Positions 54,903-62,704 of a stretch of 64,000 nt of DNA are shown here, one piece after another (the stretch's first letter is position 1; the number at the start of each line of letters is the position of its first letter). A program made the position numbers and the translations under genes. The stretch is from a bacterium (GTDB lineage: Bacteria > Bacillota > Clostridia > Oscillospirales > CAG-272): assembly GCA_004558975.1 (NCBI GenBank), contig SFZB01000002.1, positions 4,762-68,761 on the forward strand. The letters run 5' to 3'. Under the pieces are notes generated by a model. That model saw only the letters and a program-made list of their open reading frames with translations. It made no database searches and was not told the DNA's origin.

Positions 54903-56204
54903 ATGCCGTCTTACGCGATTCTCGGGTGCGGGCTGTCCGCACAGGCTGTCATCTCGGATCTGTTTGCCCGCGGGGAGACCGATTTCATGGTCTATGTCCG
55001 GGCGGGCGAAACCGACACCGTGCGGGAGCGGTTCCCGGGGGTACGCGTCACGGATGCGTGGGATCCGATCCGGGAAGAGATTCTCGTGCGCTCCCCCGGG
55101 GTGCGCCCGGATCTCCCGCCGATCGCCCGTGCCGTCGCGGGCGGGGCAAAACTGACCGGGGAGATCGAGTGGGTATGCGCCCGCTCGCGGGCGCCGGTGT
55201 ACGGCGTGACCGGGAGCGACGGCAAGACGACGACGGCGACGCTCGCGGCGCAGCTGTTCCGCGCCATGGGCTACCGCGTCTGGCTCGGGGGAAATATCGG
55301 GACGTCGCTCCTGCCGCGCCTTTCCGAGATACTGCCCACCGACCGGGTGGTGCTGGAGCTCTCGAGTTTTCAACTCATGACATTCTCGCCGCACCTCGCG
55401 GGCGCGGCGGTGACGAACCTCACGGAGAACCACCTCGACTGGCACCGCGACATGGCGGAGTACCGCGCGGCGAAGCGGCATATTCTCGAAAACGCCGCCC
55501 GTCGGGTCGAGAACGCACGCGGGCGCATCGCGCCGGAACTGCCCTCCCTCTCCTTTTCCGCGACGGTGGAGAGTGCCAACTGGCACGTCGGGGGCGGGTA
55601 TCTCATGCGGGGGGACGAACGGCTTGCGCCGCGCTCGTCGCTCTACACGGGCGCGGATTACCTCGCGGAGAATCTGCTCTGTGCCGCCGCCCTGACCGGG
55701 GCGGGTCCTGCCGAAGTCTCGGCGGTCGCCGCCGCTTTCCGCGGGGTGGAACACCGATGCGAGTACCTCGGCGAATTCCGCTCGGTGCATTGTTACGATT
55801 CTTCCATTGACACGACCCCGGCGCGCACGGCGGCGACGCTCTCGGCGTTCCCCGCACCCGTGACCGTCCTCGCCGGCGGCAGAAACAAAAATCTCCCGCT
55901 CGCCCCCCTCGCCGACGCGCTCCGGCGGCACGCCGCCGCGGTGGTGTTCTTCGGTGAGGCGGGGGAAGAGATGCGCGCGGCGCTCCTCGGCGCGGGGGCA
56001 GACGGCGGGACAACGCCGCCGAGCCGCTACATCGCCGATTTCTCCGAGGCGGTTTCGGCGGCGCTCGACGCGACCCCGGCGGGCGGGACGCTCGTCCTCA
56101 CCCCTGCCGCCGCCTCCCTCGACGCATTCCGCTCCTATCGGGAGCGGGCGGAGACCTATAAACGACTGCTTTACCGGCTCGCCGGAAAGACATATACAGA
56201 ATGA
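54903..56204 (+). CDS. murD: MurD-like UDP-N-acetylmuramoyl-L-alanine--D-glutamate ligase
   Basis: MurD adds D-glutamate to the peptidoglycan precursor. The 433-residue protein has the N-terminal Rossmann-type domain (ILGCGLSAQAVI), the ATP-binding GVTGSDGKTTT at 101-111, LELSSFQLM and NLTENHLDWHRDM, and the C-terminal domain with CYDSSIDTTPARTAATL and LAGGRNKNL. Normal MurD has about 450 residues. The gene is outside any dcw cluster and heads an operon with a PLP lyase, a lipoprotein and a cysteine desulfurase. GGAGG lies eight bases before ATG 54903. An alternative GTG about 70 bases upstream in frame has no ribosome binding site. Confidence 0.85.
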   Translation: MPSYAILGCGLSAQAVISDLFARGETDFMVYVRAGETDTVRERFPGVRVTDAWDPIREEILVRSPGVRPDLPPIARAVAGGAKLTGEIEWVCARSRAPVYGVTGSDGKTTTATLAAQLFRAMGYRVWLGGNIGTSLLPRLSEILPTDRVVLELSSFQLMTFSPHLAGAAVTNLTENHLDWHRDMAEYRAAKRHILENAARRVENARGRIAPELPSLSFSATVESANWHVGGGYLMRGDERLAPRSSLYTGADYLAENLLCAAALTGAGPAEVSAVAAAFRGVEHRCEYLGEFRSVHCYDSSIDTTPARTAATLSAFPAPVTVLAGGRNKNLPLAPLADALRRHAAAVVFFGEAGEEMRAALLGAGADGGTTPPSRYIADFSEAVSAALDATPAGGTLVLTPAAASLDAFRSYRERAETYKRLLYRLAGKTYTE

Positions 56205-56225
56205 AAAAAGCAAAGGATATATGAG

Positions 56226-57479
56226 ATGACCGATCTTGACAGACTGACAGAGCAAGCGGAGCGCGATCTCGCGCCCCTCTTCGCGCACGTTGACCGTGTG
56301 GCGCAGAAAAATACCGAGCGGGTGCTCGACGCTTTCCGCGAGGAGCGCGTATCGGACGCGATGTTCGGCGCTTCCTCCGGGTACGGCTACGACGACCGCG
56401 GGCGCGATGCGCTCGAACGCATTTACGCGCGTGTATTCGGGGCGGAGGCGGCGCTCGTCCGCCACTCGATCGCCTGCGGGACGCACGCCCTGACGATCGG
56501 GCTGTTCGCCCTTCTGCGTCCGGGCGATCTCCTGCTCTCCGTGGCGGGAAAGCCGTATGACACGCTCGACGAGGTCATCGGCATCACGGGCAAGCCCGGT
56601 TGCGGGAGCCTGCGCGACTTTGGCGTCGACTATGACAAGGTGGATCTGCTCCCCGACGGCACGCCCGACTATGCGGGGATCGAAGCGGCGCTGAAACAGC
56701 ACGGCGACCGCGTCAAAGTGGTGTTTATCCAGCGCTCCAAGGGATACCTCGACCGCCCGACGCTGACCGTCGGGGAGATCGGGGAACTGACGGCATTCGT
56801 CAAGGCGCGCTCCGGCGCCGTCGTCATGGTGGACAACTGTTACGGGGAGTTCGTCGAGGAGCGGGAACCGACCGCGGTCGGCGCCGACCTCATCGTCGGC
56901 TCGCTCATCAAGAACCCGGGCGGCGGGATCGCCGAATGCGGCGGGTACCTCGCCGGTCGGCGCGACCTCGTGGAACTCTGCAGTTACCGTCTGACTTCCC
57001 CCGGCGAGGGCGGGGAGATCGGCGCGACGCTCGGACAGAACAAGCCGATGTACAAGGGCTTCTTCTTCGCTCCGCACATTGTGGCGCAGGCGCTGAAGAC
57101 CGCGCACTTCGCCGCCTATATCTTCTCGCATCTCGGCTTTGAGACCGAGCCCGCATGGGACAAGCCGCACGCCGATATCATTCAGGTCGTGCGCTGCGGG
57201 AGCCCCGAGATCATGGTGGCGTTCTGCCGCGGACTCCAGATGGGGTCGCCCGTCGATTCCTTCGTCTCCTGCGAGCCCTGCCAGACGCCCGGGTACAGCG
57301 ACCCCGTCGTCATGGCGGCGGGTGCGTTCACGCAAGGGTCGTCGCTTGAACTCTCGGCGGACGGACCCATCCGCGCGCCGTACCTCATCTATTTCCAGGG
57401 TGGTCTGACCTATGAGAGCGGCAAGGTGGGGATTCTTTCCGCCGCGCGCGCCGTCCTCCGGGCGAGGGGAGAGGCATGA
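56226..57479 (+). CDS. Methionine gamma-lyase-related PLP protein (aluminium-resistance family)
   Basis: The 417-residue fold-type I PLP protein has K229 in GSLIKNPGGG as the Schiff-base lysine, with VMVDNCYGEFVE as the PLP-binding Asp strand and RHSIACGTHAL near residue 80. These are the marks of the 'aluminum resistance/YnbB' family, often annotated as methionine gamma-lyase-like. The true substrate is unknown. AAAGGAT precedes the ATG. It lies between MurD and a lipoprotein, 21 bp after murD and overlapping the lipoprotein start by four bases. Confidence 0.88.
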   Translation: MTDLDRLTEQAERDLAPLFAHVDRVAQKNTERVLDAFREERVSDAMFGASSGYGYDDRGRDALERIYARVFGAEAALVRHSIACGTHALTIGLFALLRPGDLLLSVAGKPYDTLDEVIGITGKPGCGSLRDFGVDYDKVDLLPDGTPDYAGIEAALKQHGDRVKVVFIQRSKGYLDRPTLTVGEIGELTAFVKARSGAVVMVDNCYGEFVEEREPTAVGADLIVGSLIKNPGGGIAECGGYLAGRRDLVELCSYRLTSPGEGGEIGATLGQNKPMYKGFFFAPHIVAQALKTAHFAAYIFSHLGFETEPAWDKPHADIIQVVRCGSPEIMVAFCRGLQMGSPVDSFVSCEPCQTPGYSDPVVMAAGAFTQGSSLELSADGPIRAPYLIYFQGGLTYESGKVGILSAARAVLRARGEA

Positions 57480-58621
57480 TGCGGAAACTTCGCTTTTGCC
57501 TGTGCGTTCTCACCCTCGTACTCGCGTGCGTCCTGCTCGCGTCCTGCGGGTCGGATGACGGGGCGCCGAAGGGATTCTATCTCGCGTCCGAGCCGGAAAC
57601 GGACGGGTTCTACCTGTACGTGCCGGACGAATGGTCGAAACAGCGCGCCTCCGGTGTCGTGACCGCTTATCTCTCCGACCTCTCGACCGCGAACATCAGC
57701 GCGTCGTATGTCACCACGGACAAGACCGACATGGGCGCCTATTGGGCGGCGTCGGAGGAGGAACTGCGGCGCGACTTCACGGACTATACCCTTGACGAAA
57801 CCTGCCCCGAGGAGACGGTCGTCGCCGACCGCCCGGCGTACCTCTATCGGTACGACGGTACCTATGCGGGCGTGAAATACGGTTTTCATCAGTATTTTAT
57901 TCTGGTCGGGGACGACCCGTCGGCGGGCATGTACGTCATCACGTACACCGCGTCGAAGGACAGGAATACACGCACCGGTACCATTGACTATGATAAGACA
58001 GTGGCGAACGCTGCCGCGATCGCCAAGAACTTTAAGATCTACAGCGAACAGCCGGGCGCGCGGCAGGATCTCGCCGATACGACCGCGCCGGCGCCCGATG
58101 GCATGAAGAAAGCCAACCGTTTCGACCGCTTCGGGCTCGACTTTTATGTGCCGGACACGTGGCGCGTGGATCTCTCCGACGGCTTCATCGGTGCCGTCGC
58201 CGGGGACGGCGCCTCTGTCGGTCTGAATAAGATTTCCTATGAAAGCGCCGTGAAGAAACTCGATCACTACGGCACCGGCGTGAGCGAGAGCGGCTTTACG
58301 CAGAGCGACTACTGGAAACTGCTGCAGGCGGAGTACCGGGATTATTTCGACGACGAGACGTTTGAGGTGACCGCGGAGCCCGACTGGGAGGACGAAGAGG
58401 GGAAAGCCGGGGCGGTGACGCCCGAGGGCGGGGAATGCTCCTACCGTTCGTTCACCTTTGAGGGCAAGCGCGACGGCAAGACGTACCGGGTGACGCTGTA
58501 CCTGCTCTGGGAAACGGGCAAGGGGCGTAACATGTACCTGCTGACCTATACGGCGACCCCCGAGACGCATGATGCGCATATCGGTGAAGTGGAGCGGATG
58601 CTCCGGGAGATGCGGTTTTGA
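57476..58621 (+). CDS. Lipoprotein with two related domains, function unknown
   Basis: The 381-residue protein has a lipoprotein signal peptide with lipobox LASC (cysteine at about residue 24). The mature part holds two copies of a similar domain. Each begins with a GFYLYVPDEW or GLDFYVPDTW element and has a Tyr/Thr-rich end (YVITYTA; YLLTYTA). This resembles the PsbP/DcrB-like fold. It is anchored outside the membrane. No further function is visible. The start overlaps the previous stop and the end overlaps the cysteine desulfurase start. Confidence 0.8.
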   Translation: MMRKLRFCLCVLTLVLACVLLASCGSDDGAPKGFYLASEPETDGFYLYVPDEWSKQRASGVVTAYLSDLSTANISASYVTTDKTDMGAYWAASEEELRRDFTDYTLDETCPEETVVADRPAYLYRYDGTYAGVKYGFHQYFILVGDDPSAGMYVITYTASKDRNTRTGTIDYDKTVANAAAIAKNFKIYSEQPGARQDLADTTAPAPDGMKKANRFDRFGLDFYVPDTWRVDLSDGFIGAVAGDGASVGLNKISYESAVKKLDHYGTGVSESGFTQSDYWKLLQAEYRDYFDDETFEVTAEPDWEDEEGKAGAVTPEGGECSYRSFTFEGKRDGKTYRVTLYLLWETGKGRNMYLLTYTATPETHDAHIGEVERMLREMRF

Positions 58622-59787
58622 CGGAAATTTATTTTGACAACAGCGCGACGACGCGCATTTCCCCCGAGGCGCTCCGCGTTTTCTGCGAAGTGTCCGAGGA
58701 GCATTACGGCAATCCCTCCTCCCGGCACAGTCGCGGGGCGGACGCGGAGCGCCTGCTCGACGACGCGCGGGGCGCCGTGCGCGGGGCGCTCGGCGCCACG
58801 GGCGGGGAGGTCGTCTTTACCGCCGGGGGGACGGAGGCGAACAACCTCGCAATTCTCGGGCGGCTCCGGGCGAAACCCCGTTTCATGCGGGGCGGGAAGA
58901 TTCTGACGACGGCGGGGGAACACGCCTCTGTCTCGCACCCGGTCGAATCCCTGCGGAGCGCGGGGCTGACCGTCGCCGCCATACCGACCGCGGGCGGGGT
59001 GCTCGACCTCGACACGCTCCGCCGCGAGGCGACGCCGGACGTCTGCCTCGTCTCCATGATGCTCGTCAATAACGAGAGCGGAGCACTTTACGATCTCGCC
59101 GCGGTGGCGAAGATCGTCCATGCCGCCTGTCCCGACGCCGTGTTCCATGTGGACGCGACGCAGGCATTTCTGAAAATTCCGTTCACGGTGAAGAGCCTCG
59201 GCTGTGACCTCGTGACGGTTTCTTCCCATAAAATCCGTGGCCCCAAGGGCGTCGGCGCACTCTGGATTTCTCCCGCCGTCATCAAGAACCGCGGGATTGC
59301 CCCCGTCACGCTCGGCGGCGGGCAGGAGGGGGATCTCCGCTCGGGAACCGAGAATGTGCCGGGAATTGCCGCATTCGCCGCGGCGGTGCGTGACGGGCTT
59401 GCCGCTCGCGAGGAGACAATCGCGCACCTCGCCGACCTGCGCGCGTATCTTATCGACCGGGTACAGCACACCCCGGCGCTCGCCGAAGTGCGCGTCAACC
59501 TGCCGCCCGTGGCGGCGCCGCACATCGTCAGTCTGACGATGCCCCGCATCAAGAGCGAGACGATGCTGCATTACCTTTCGTCCAAAGGAATCTATGTATC
59601 GAGTGGCTCCGCCTGCTCCTCGCATGACGCACATCTCTCGTCCGCCATGCTCGCTTTCGGGCTGACCGAGCGCGAGGCGGACACGACCGTGCGCGTGAGT
59701 TTCGGCGTCACGAACACGCGCGAGGAGGTCGACACGTTTCTCGCGGCACTCGCCGACGGGGTCGCGCATCTGATCCGCACGCGATAA
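58618..59787 (+). CDS. Cysteine desulfurase (IscS/NifS family)
   Basis: Cysteine desulfurase delivers persulfide sulfur for Fe-S clusters and thiolation. The 389-residue PLP protein has YFDNSATTRIS at the start, TAGGTEANNLAI, H102 (EHAS), HVDATQAF with D179, K205 (SSHKIRGPKG) and the active-site cysteine in GSACSSHD. The start codon is TTG (58618), overlapping the stop of the lipoprotein gene (TTGA), with GGGAG eight bases upstream. No iscU-like scaffold follows. It may serve thiolation, or the [FeFe] enzymes of this cell. Confidence 0.92.
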   Translation: MTEIYFDNSATTRISPEALRVFCEVSEEHYGNPSSRHSRGADAERLLDDARGAVRGALGATGGEVVFTAGGTEANNLAILGRLRAKPRFMRGGKILTTAGEHASVSHPVESLRSAGLTVAAIPTAGGVLDLDTLRREATPDVCLVSMMLVNNESGALYDLAAVAKIVHAACPDAVFHVDATQAFLKIPFTVKSLGCDLVTVSSHKIRGPKGVGALWISPAVIKNRGIAPVTLGGGQEGDLRSGTENVPGIAAFAAAVRDGLAAREETIAHLADLRAYLIDRVQHTPALAEVRVNLPPVAAPHIVSLTMPRIKSETMLHYLSSKGIYVSSGSACSSHDAHLSSAMLAFGLTEREADTTVRVSFGVTNTREEVDTFLAALADGVAHLIRTR

Positions 59788-59811
59788 AGCCCCCGCGCGG
59801 CGGAGGTTCGC

Positions 59812-59883
59812 ATGCAAAGCCGGGTCTTTCGGCATACGGCGTGGTGTGCGCCGCTACGGAGTGATTTCCCGCCGCGCCGGTGA
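59812..59883 (+). CDS. Possible 23-residue peptide after the cysteine desulfurase gene
   Basis: ATG 59812 has GGAGG five bases upstream and opens a 23-codon frame (MQSRVFRHTAWCAPLRSDF...). It is short and Arg-rich, with no recognised family. The ribosome binding site is its only support. The remaining 30 bases to the next gene hold nothing visible, and no terminator is evident for this operon. Confidence 0.25.
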   Translation: MQSRVFRHTAWCAPLRSDFPPRR

Positions 59884-59915
59884 CGGCACTGCGGTCAGCT
59901 TCGGGCGCCTGACCG

Positions 59916-60107
59916 TTATCTGTCCTCGCGGGCATCTTCCCGCGCGTCGAGCGCGAGAACGTAGAGACGCATCTCATCGTCGTCGTGCGCCCGCATGGCG
60001 CGCGTGACGAGCGCGCTCCTGCCCTCGGGGGAAAGGCGGCGGTAAGCGTCCGTCGCCCGCCGGTTATGTGCGAGCGCGTCATAGAATGTAAGCGGCTTTA
60101 CGTTCAT
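59916..60107 (-). CDS. Small conserved Clostridia-type protein, function unknown
   Basis: The 63-residue protein begins NVKPLTFYDALAHNRRATDAYRRL and continues SPEGRSALVTRAMRAHDDDEMRLYV. A similar pattern ('FYDAL..n..A..af..Ls...r..vi..A....s..EMR.YV') is known in short proteins of many Clostridia. It predicts a helical bundle without membrane segments. GGAGGT five bases before ATG 60107 fixes the start. It is divergent from rlmH and convergent to the cysteine desulfurase operon. Confidence 0.7.
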   Translation of the reverse strand: MNVKPLTFYDALAHNRRATDAYRRLSPEGRSALVTRAMRAHDDDEMRLYVLALDAREDAREDR

Positions 60108-60152
60108 TCGGTACCTCCCGCCGGCGTCGTCCGCCGGACTTTCGTCTTTCAC

Positions 60153-60165
60153 CTGATGTCATCAG
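60153..60165. promoter_or_regulatory. Palindrome in the rlmH upstream region
   Basis: CTGATGTCATCAG is a 13-base dyad midway between the divergent small protein gene and rlmH. It may be an operator; there is no other support. Confidence 0.25.
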
Positions 60166-60238
60166 TTTGTACCTGCGTCATCGGCGCTACCCCCGGAAAA
60201 GGGTGGAAATGCGGCGGGGTACACGGAGAAAAACGCTC

Positions 60239-60715
60239 ATGCAACTGACATTACTCACCGTCGGCACGGTCAAGGAGCCGTATCTGCGCGAGGCGCTCGC
60301 GGAGTATGTGAAGCGCATCGGCGCGCTCGCGGATTTCCGCGAGGTGACGATCCCCGAGACGCGTATCACCGACGAGGATGACCCGAGAAAAGTAGGCGCC
60401 GCGCTGACAAGCGAAGGGGAGAAACTCCTCGCCGCCGCGCCGCGCGATGCCTATAAGATTGCCCTTTGCGTCGAGGGACGGGAAATGACGAGCGAGGAAC
60501 TCGCCGCCTGCCTGCGCACCGCCGGCGATGCCCGCGGCAAGATCGCTCTCTTCATCGGCTCCTCGCACGGACTCGCGCCCGCCGTCAAGGCGGCGTGCGA
60601 CCTGCGGCTGTCGTTCTCACGTCTGACCTTCCCGCACCAACTCATGCGGGTCATGGTCGCCGAGAGCCTGTACCGCAGTCTGACGATTATTGCCGGGAAA
60701 AAGTATCATAAATAA
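60239..60715 (+). CDS. rlmH: 23S rRNA (pseudouridine1915-N3)-methyltransferase
   Basis: RlmH, a SPOUT methyltransferase, modifies pseudouridine 1915 in helix 69 of 23S rRNA. The 158-residue protein has the correct length, LLTVGTVKEPYLREALAEYVKRI at the N-terminus, the SAM-binding knot with LFIGSSHGL, and the conserved end FPHQLMRVMVAESLYR...GKKYHK. The GG of the knot motif is replaced by SS (usually GGSHG). GGAG lies ten bases before ATG 60239. An open frame upstream is not needed. Confidence 0.94.
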   Translation: MQLTLLTVGTVKEPYLREALAEYVKRIGALADFREVTIPETRITDEDDPRKVGAALTSEGEKLLAAAPRDAYKIALCVEGREMTSEELAACLRTAGDARGKIALFIGSSHGLAPAVKAACDLRLSFSRLTFPHQLMRVMVAESLYRSLTIIAGKKYHK

Positions 60716-60738
60716 CCGTGACCCTGATAGAATCGTTT

Positions 60739-60768
60739 TTGACGTACAAGTCTGTTCGTCTTTATTAA
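60739..60768 (+). promoter_or_regulatory. Possible promoter of the DUF4097 lipoprotein
   Basis: TTGACG (60739-60744) and TATTAA (60763-60768) are spaced by 18 bases, 24 bp after the rlmH stop. Confidence 0.5.
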
Positions 60769-60791
60769 ATCACTTTGATCAGGAGGAAACC

Positions 60792-61745
60792 ATGATGAAA
60801 AAACGGATTTTGTCGTTTGTCCTTGCCCTCGCAACCGTCGCGGCGCTTGCCGCGCTTTGCACGGCGTGCAGTTTCAATACCCGCCCGACGACGTGGCGCG
60901 GGAAATACAAGTACGATGACGCCAAGAAATACACCGCCGGAGTGAAGAACTTTGCCGCAGAGGCAGTGACCGACCTCGACATTGACTGGGGCGCCGGAAC
61001 GGTGCTCGTCGAGGAGGACGAGACGGTCACCGAGATCACGCTCCGCGAGACGGTCTACACCGGCAAGTCGGACGATACCCCCGCCGTCAGCGAGGACGAA
61101 GTGCTGTATCACCGACTCGACGGAGGGACGCTCCGTGTGAAGTTCTTAAAATCCAAATGGGGAAAACAGGAGGTCAACGCGAAGATCCTGCACGTCCTGC
61201 TCCCGACAGGGAAAGCGCTCGGCACGGTGAGGATTCATTCCGACACCGCCCACGCCGAGGTCAGCGGCATCACGGCACAGCGGGTGGAACTCACCAGCGC
61301 GTCGGGACCTCTCGCCGCGACTTACGCCACGGTCACCGAACTCGACTGTGAGAGCGTGTCGGGAAACGTCTCCGCTTACGGCACGTTCGGTACAGCCCGG
61401 CTCAAGACCACGAGCGGCGAGGCATACGCCTGCACCTCTGCGGAATTCTCCGCGAAGCGTCTCGAGATCACAACGGTGTCTGGCAAAGTCCTCTTGGGCG
61501 CGCGCGACGACCTGCTGGCAGAGGAGACCGTCGTCGAGTCCGTGAGCGGGAGCGTCAAGTTCCAGTTCTCGCACGACACCGCGTATACGATCGATTTCAC
61601 GACGACGAGCGGCACTTATTCCTCGCAGTTCGGCACCGATGAGACGCACACGGGGCACCGCTATACGGCAGGCACGGACGGAAGACACATTTCCGTCACT
61701 ACCACGTCCGGGAACGTCACCGTCACGCGTCTTGTCAAGTCCTGA
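60792..61745 (+). CDS. DUF4097-family beta-helix lipoprotein
   Basis: The 317-residue protein has a signal peptide with a lipobox CTAC (cysteine at residue 26), then a stretch of short beta-repeats, each about 20 residues with S/T-G turns (AEVSGITAQRVELTSASG, VTELDCESVSGNVS, LEITTVSGKVLLG). This is the DUF4097/putative adhesin beta-helix. It would sit on the outer face of the membrane. Function is unknown. AGGAGG lies just before ATG 60792, and the first of two adjacent ATG codons is taken. Confidence 0.85.
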   Translation: MMKKRILSFVLALATVAALAALCTACSFNTRPTTWRGKYKYDDAKKYTAGVKNFAAEAVTDLDIDWGAGTVLVEEDETVTEITLRETVYTGKSDDTPAVSEDEVLYHRLDGGTLRVKFLKSKWGKQEVNAKILHVLLPTGKALGTVRIHSDTAHAEVSGITAQRVELTSASGPLAATYATVTELDCESVSGNVSAYGTFGTARLKTTSGEAYACTSAEFSAKRLEITTVSGKVLLGARDDLLAEETVVESVSGSVKFQFSHDTAYTIDFTTTSGTYSSQFGTDETHTGHRYTAGTDGRHISVTTTSGNVTVTRLVKS

Positions 61746-61844
61746 CCCCCGGCGGCAGGCGGATCGACAACGATTCGGCTGTGAGAGGGGGAATCCCGCT
61801 TTGGGGGACGGACTCTCACCCGAAATGACGGATTGAACAACACA

Positions 61845-61885
61845 AAGAAAACCCCCGGCGGTCACCCGCCGGGGGTTCTTGCTTG
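61845..61885. terminator. Bidirectional terminator between the lipoprotein and tpiA
   Basis: AACCCCCGGCGG (61850-61861) and CCGCCGGGGGTT (61866-61877) form a 12-base stem with loop TCAC. CTTGCTTG follows on the plus strand and TTTCTTTG on the minus strand. Confidence 0.82.
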
Positions 61886-61933
61886 ATGACTTGTGCGTCC
61901 GACCTTGTGGGTCGGGGTGCGCCGCTTGGACGC

Positions 61934-62692
61934 TTAAGCGTTCGCCGCGTCGACGATAGCGGTGAACTTCTCGGGGACGAGGGAAGCGCCGCCGATGAGC
62001 CCGCCGTTGACGTTCTTCTTGGCGAGCAGTTCCGCCGCGTTCTTGTCGTTCATCGACCCGCCGTACTGAATCGTGATCTCCTCTGCCGCTTTGGGCGAGT
62101 AGATCTTCGCGACGGTCGCACGAATGACGCCGCAGGTCTCATCTGCCTGCTCGGGCGTGGCGGTCAGCCCCGTGCCGATTGCCCAGACGGGCTCGTAGGC
62201 GATGATGACGTTCTTCAGTTCCTCTTCGCTGATACCTGCGAGGTCGAGTTTGGTCTGCATGGCGACCACTTCGTCGGTGATGCCGGCGAGACGCTGTTCC
62301 TTGACCTCACCGAGGCAGAGCAGTACCTTGAAGCCTGCCGCGAGGGCGGCTTTGGTACGGAGGTTGACGGTTTCGTCCGTCTCGCCGAAGTACTGACGGC
62401 GCTCGGAGTGACCGATGATGACGTACTCGACGCCGATCTCTTTCAGCATGGCGCAGGAGACTTCACCCGTGAAAGCGCCCTTCGCCTCGAAGTGGACGTT
62501 CTCGGCACCGATTTTGATGTTGGAGCCCTTCGCCGCCTCAACGGCGGTCGCAAGATCCACATAAGGGGTGCAGAGGACGATATCGCACTTGTCTTTCCCC
62601 GCGACCATGGGCTTCAGCGTTTCGATGAAAGCCTTGGTCTCGCTCGGGGTCATGTTCATTTTCCAGTTGCCTGCAATGACGGTTCTAGCCAT
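61934..62692 (-). CDS. tpiA: Triosephosphate isomerase
   Basis: TpiA interconverts dihydroxyacetone phosphate and glyceraldehyde-3-phosphate. The 252-residue TIM barrel has K11 (GNWKMN), catalytic His in [10 protein letters not shown], catalytic Glu in [11 protein letters not shown], and the phosphate loop GGSMNDKNA with [14 protein letters not shown] lies seven bases before ATG 62692, so the GTG nine bases further up is not used. It is 12 bp downstream of pgk and co-transcribed with it. Confidence 0.97.
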   Translation of the reverse strand: MARTVIAGNWKMNMTPSETKAFIETLKPMVAGKDKCDIVLCTPYVDLATAVEAAKGSNIKIGAENVHFEAKGAFTGEVSCAMLKEIGVEYVIIGHSERRQYFGETDETVNLRTKAALAAGFKVLLCLGEVKEQRLAGITDEVVAMQTKLDLAGISEEELKNVIIAYEPVWAIGTGLTATPEQADETCGVIRATVAKIYSPKAAEEITIQYGGSMNDKNAAELLAKKNVNGGLIGGASLVPEKFTAIVDAANA

Positions 62693-62704
62693 GTTCGTCA
62701 CCTC

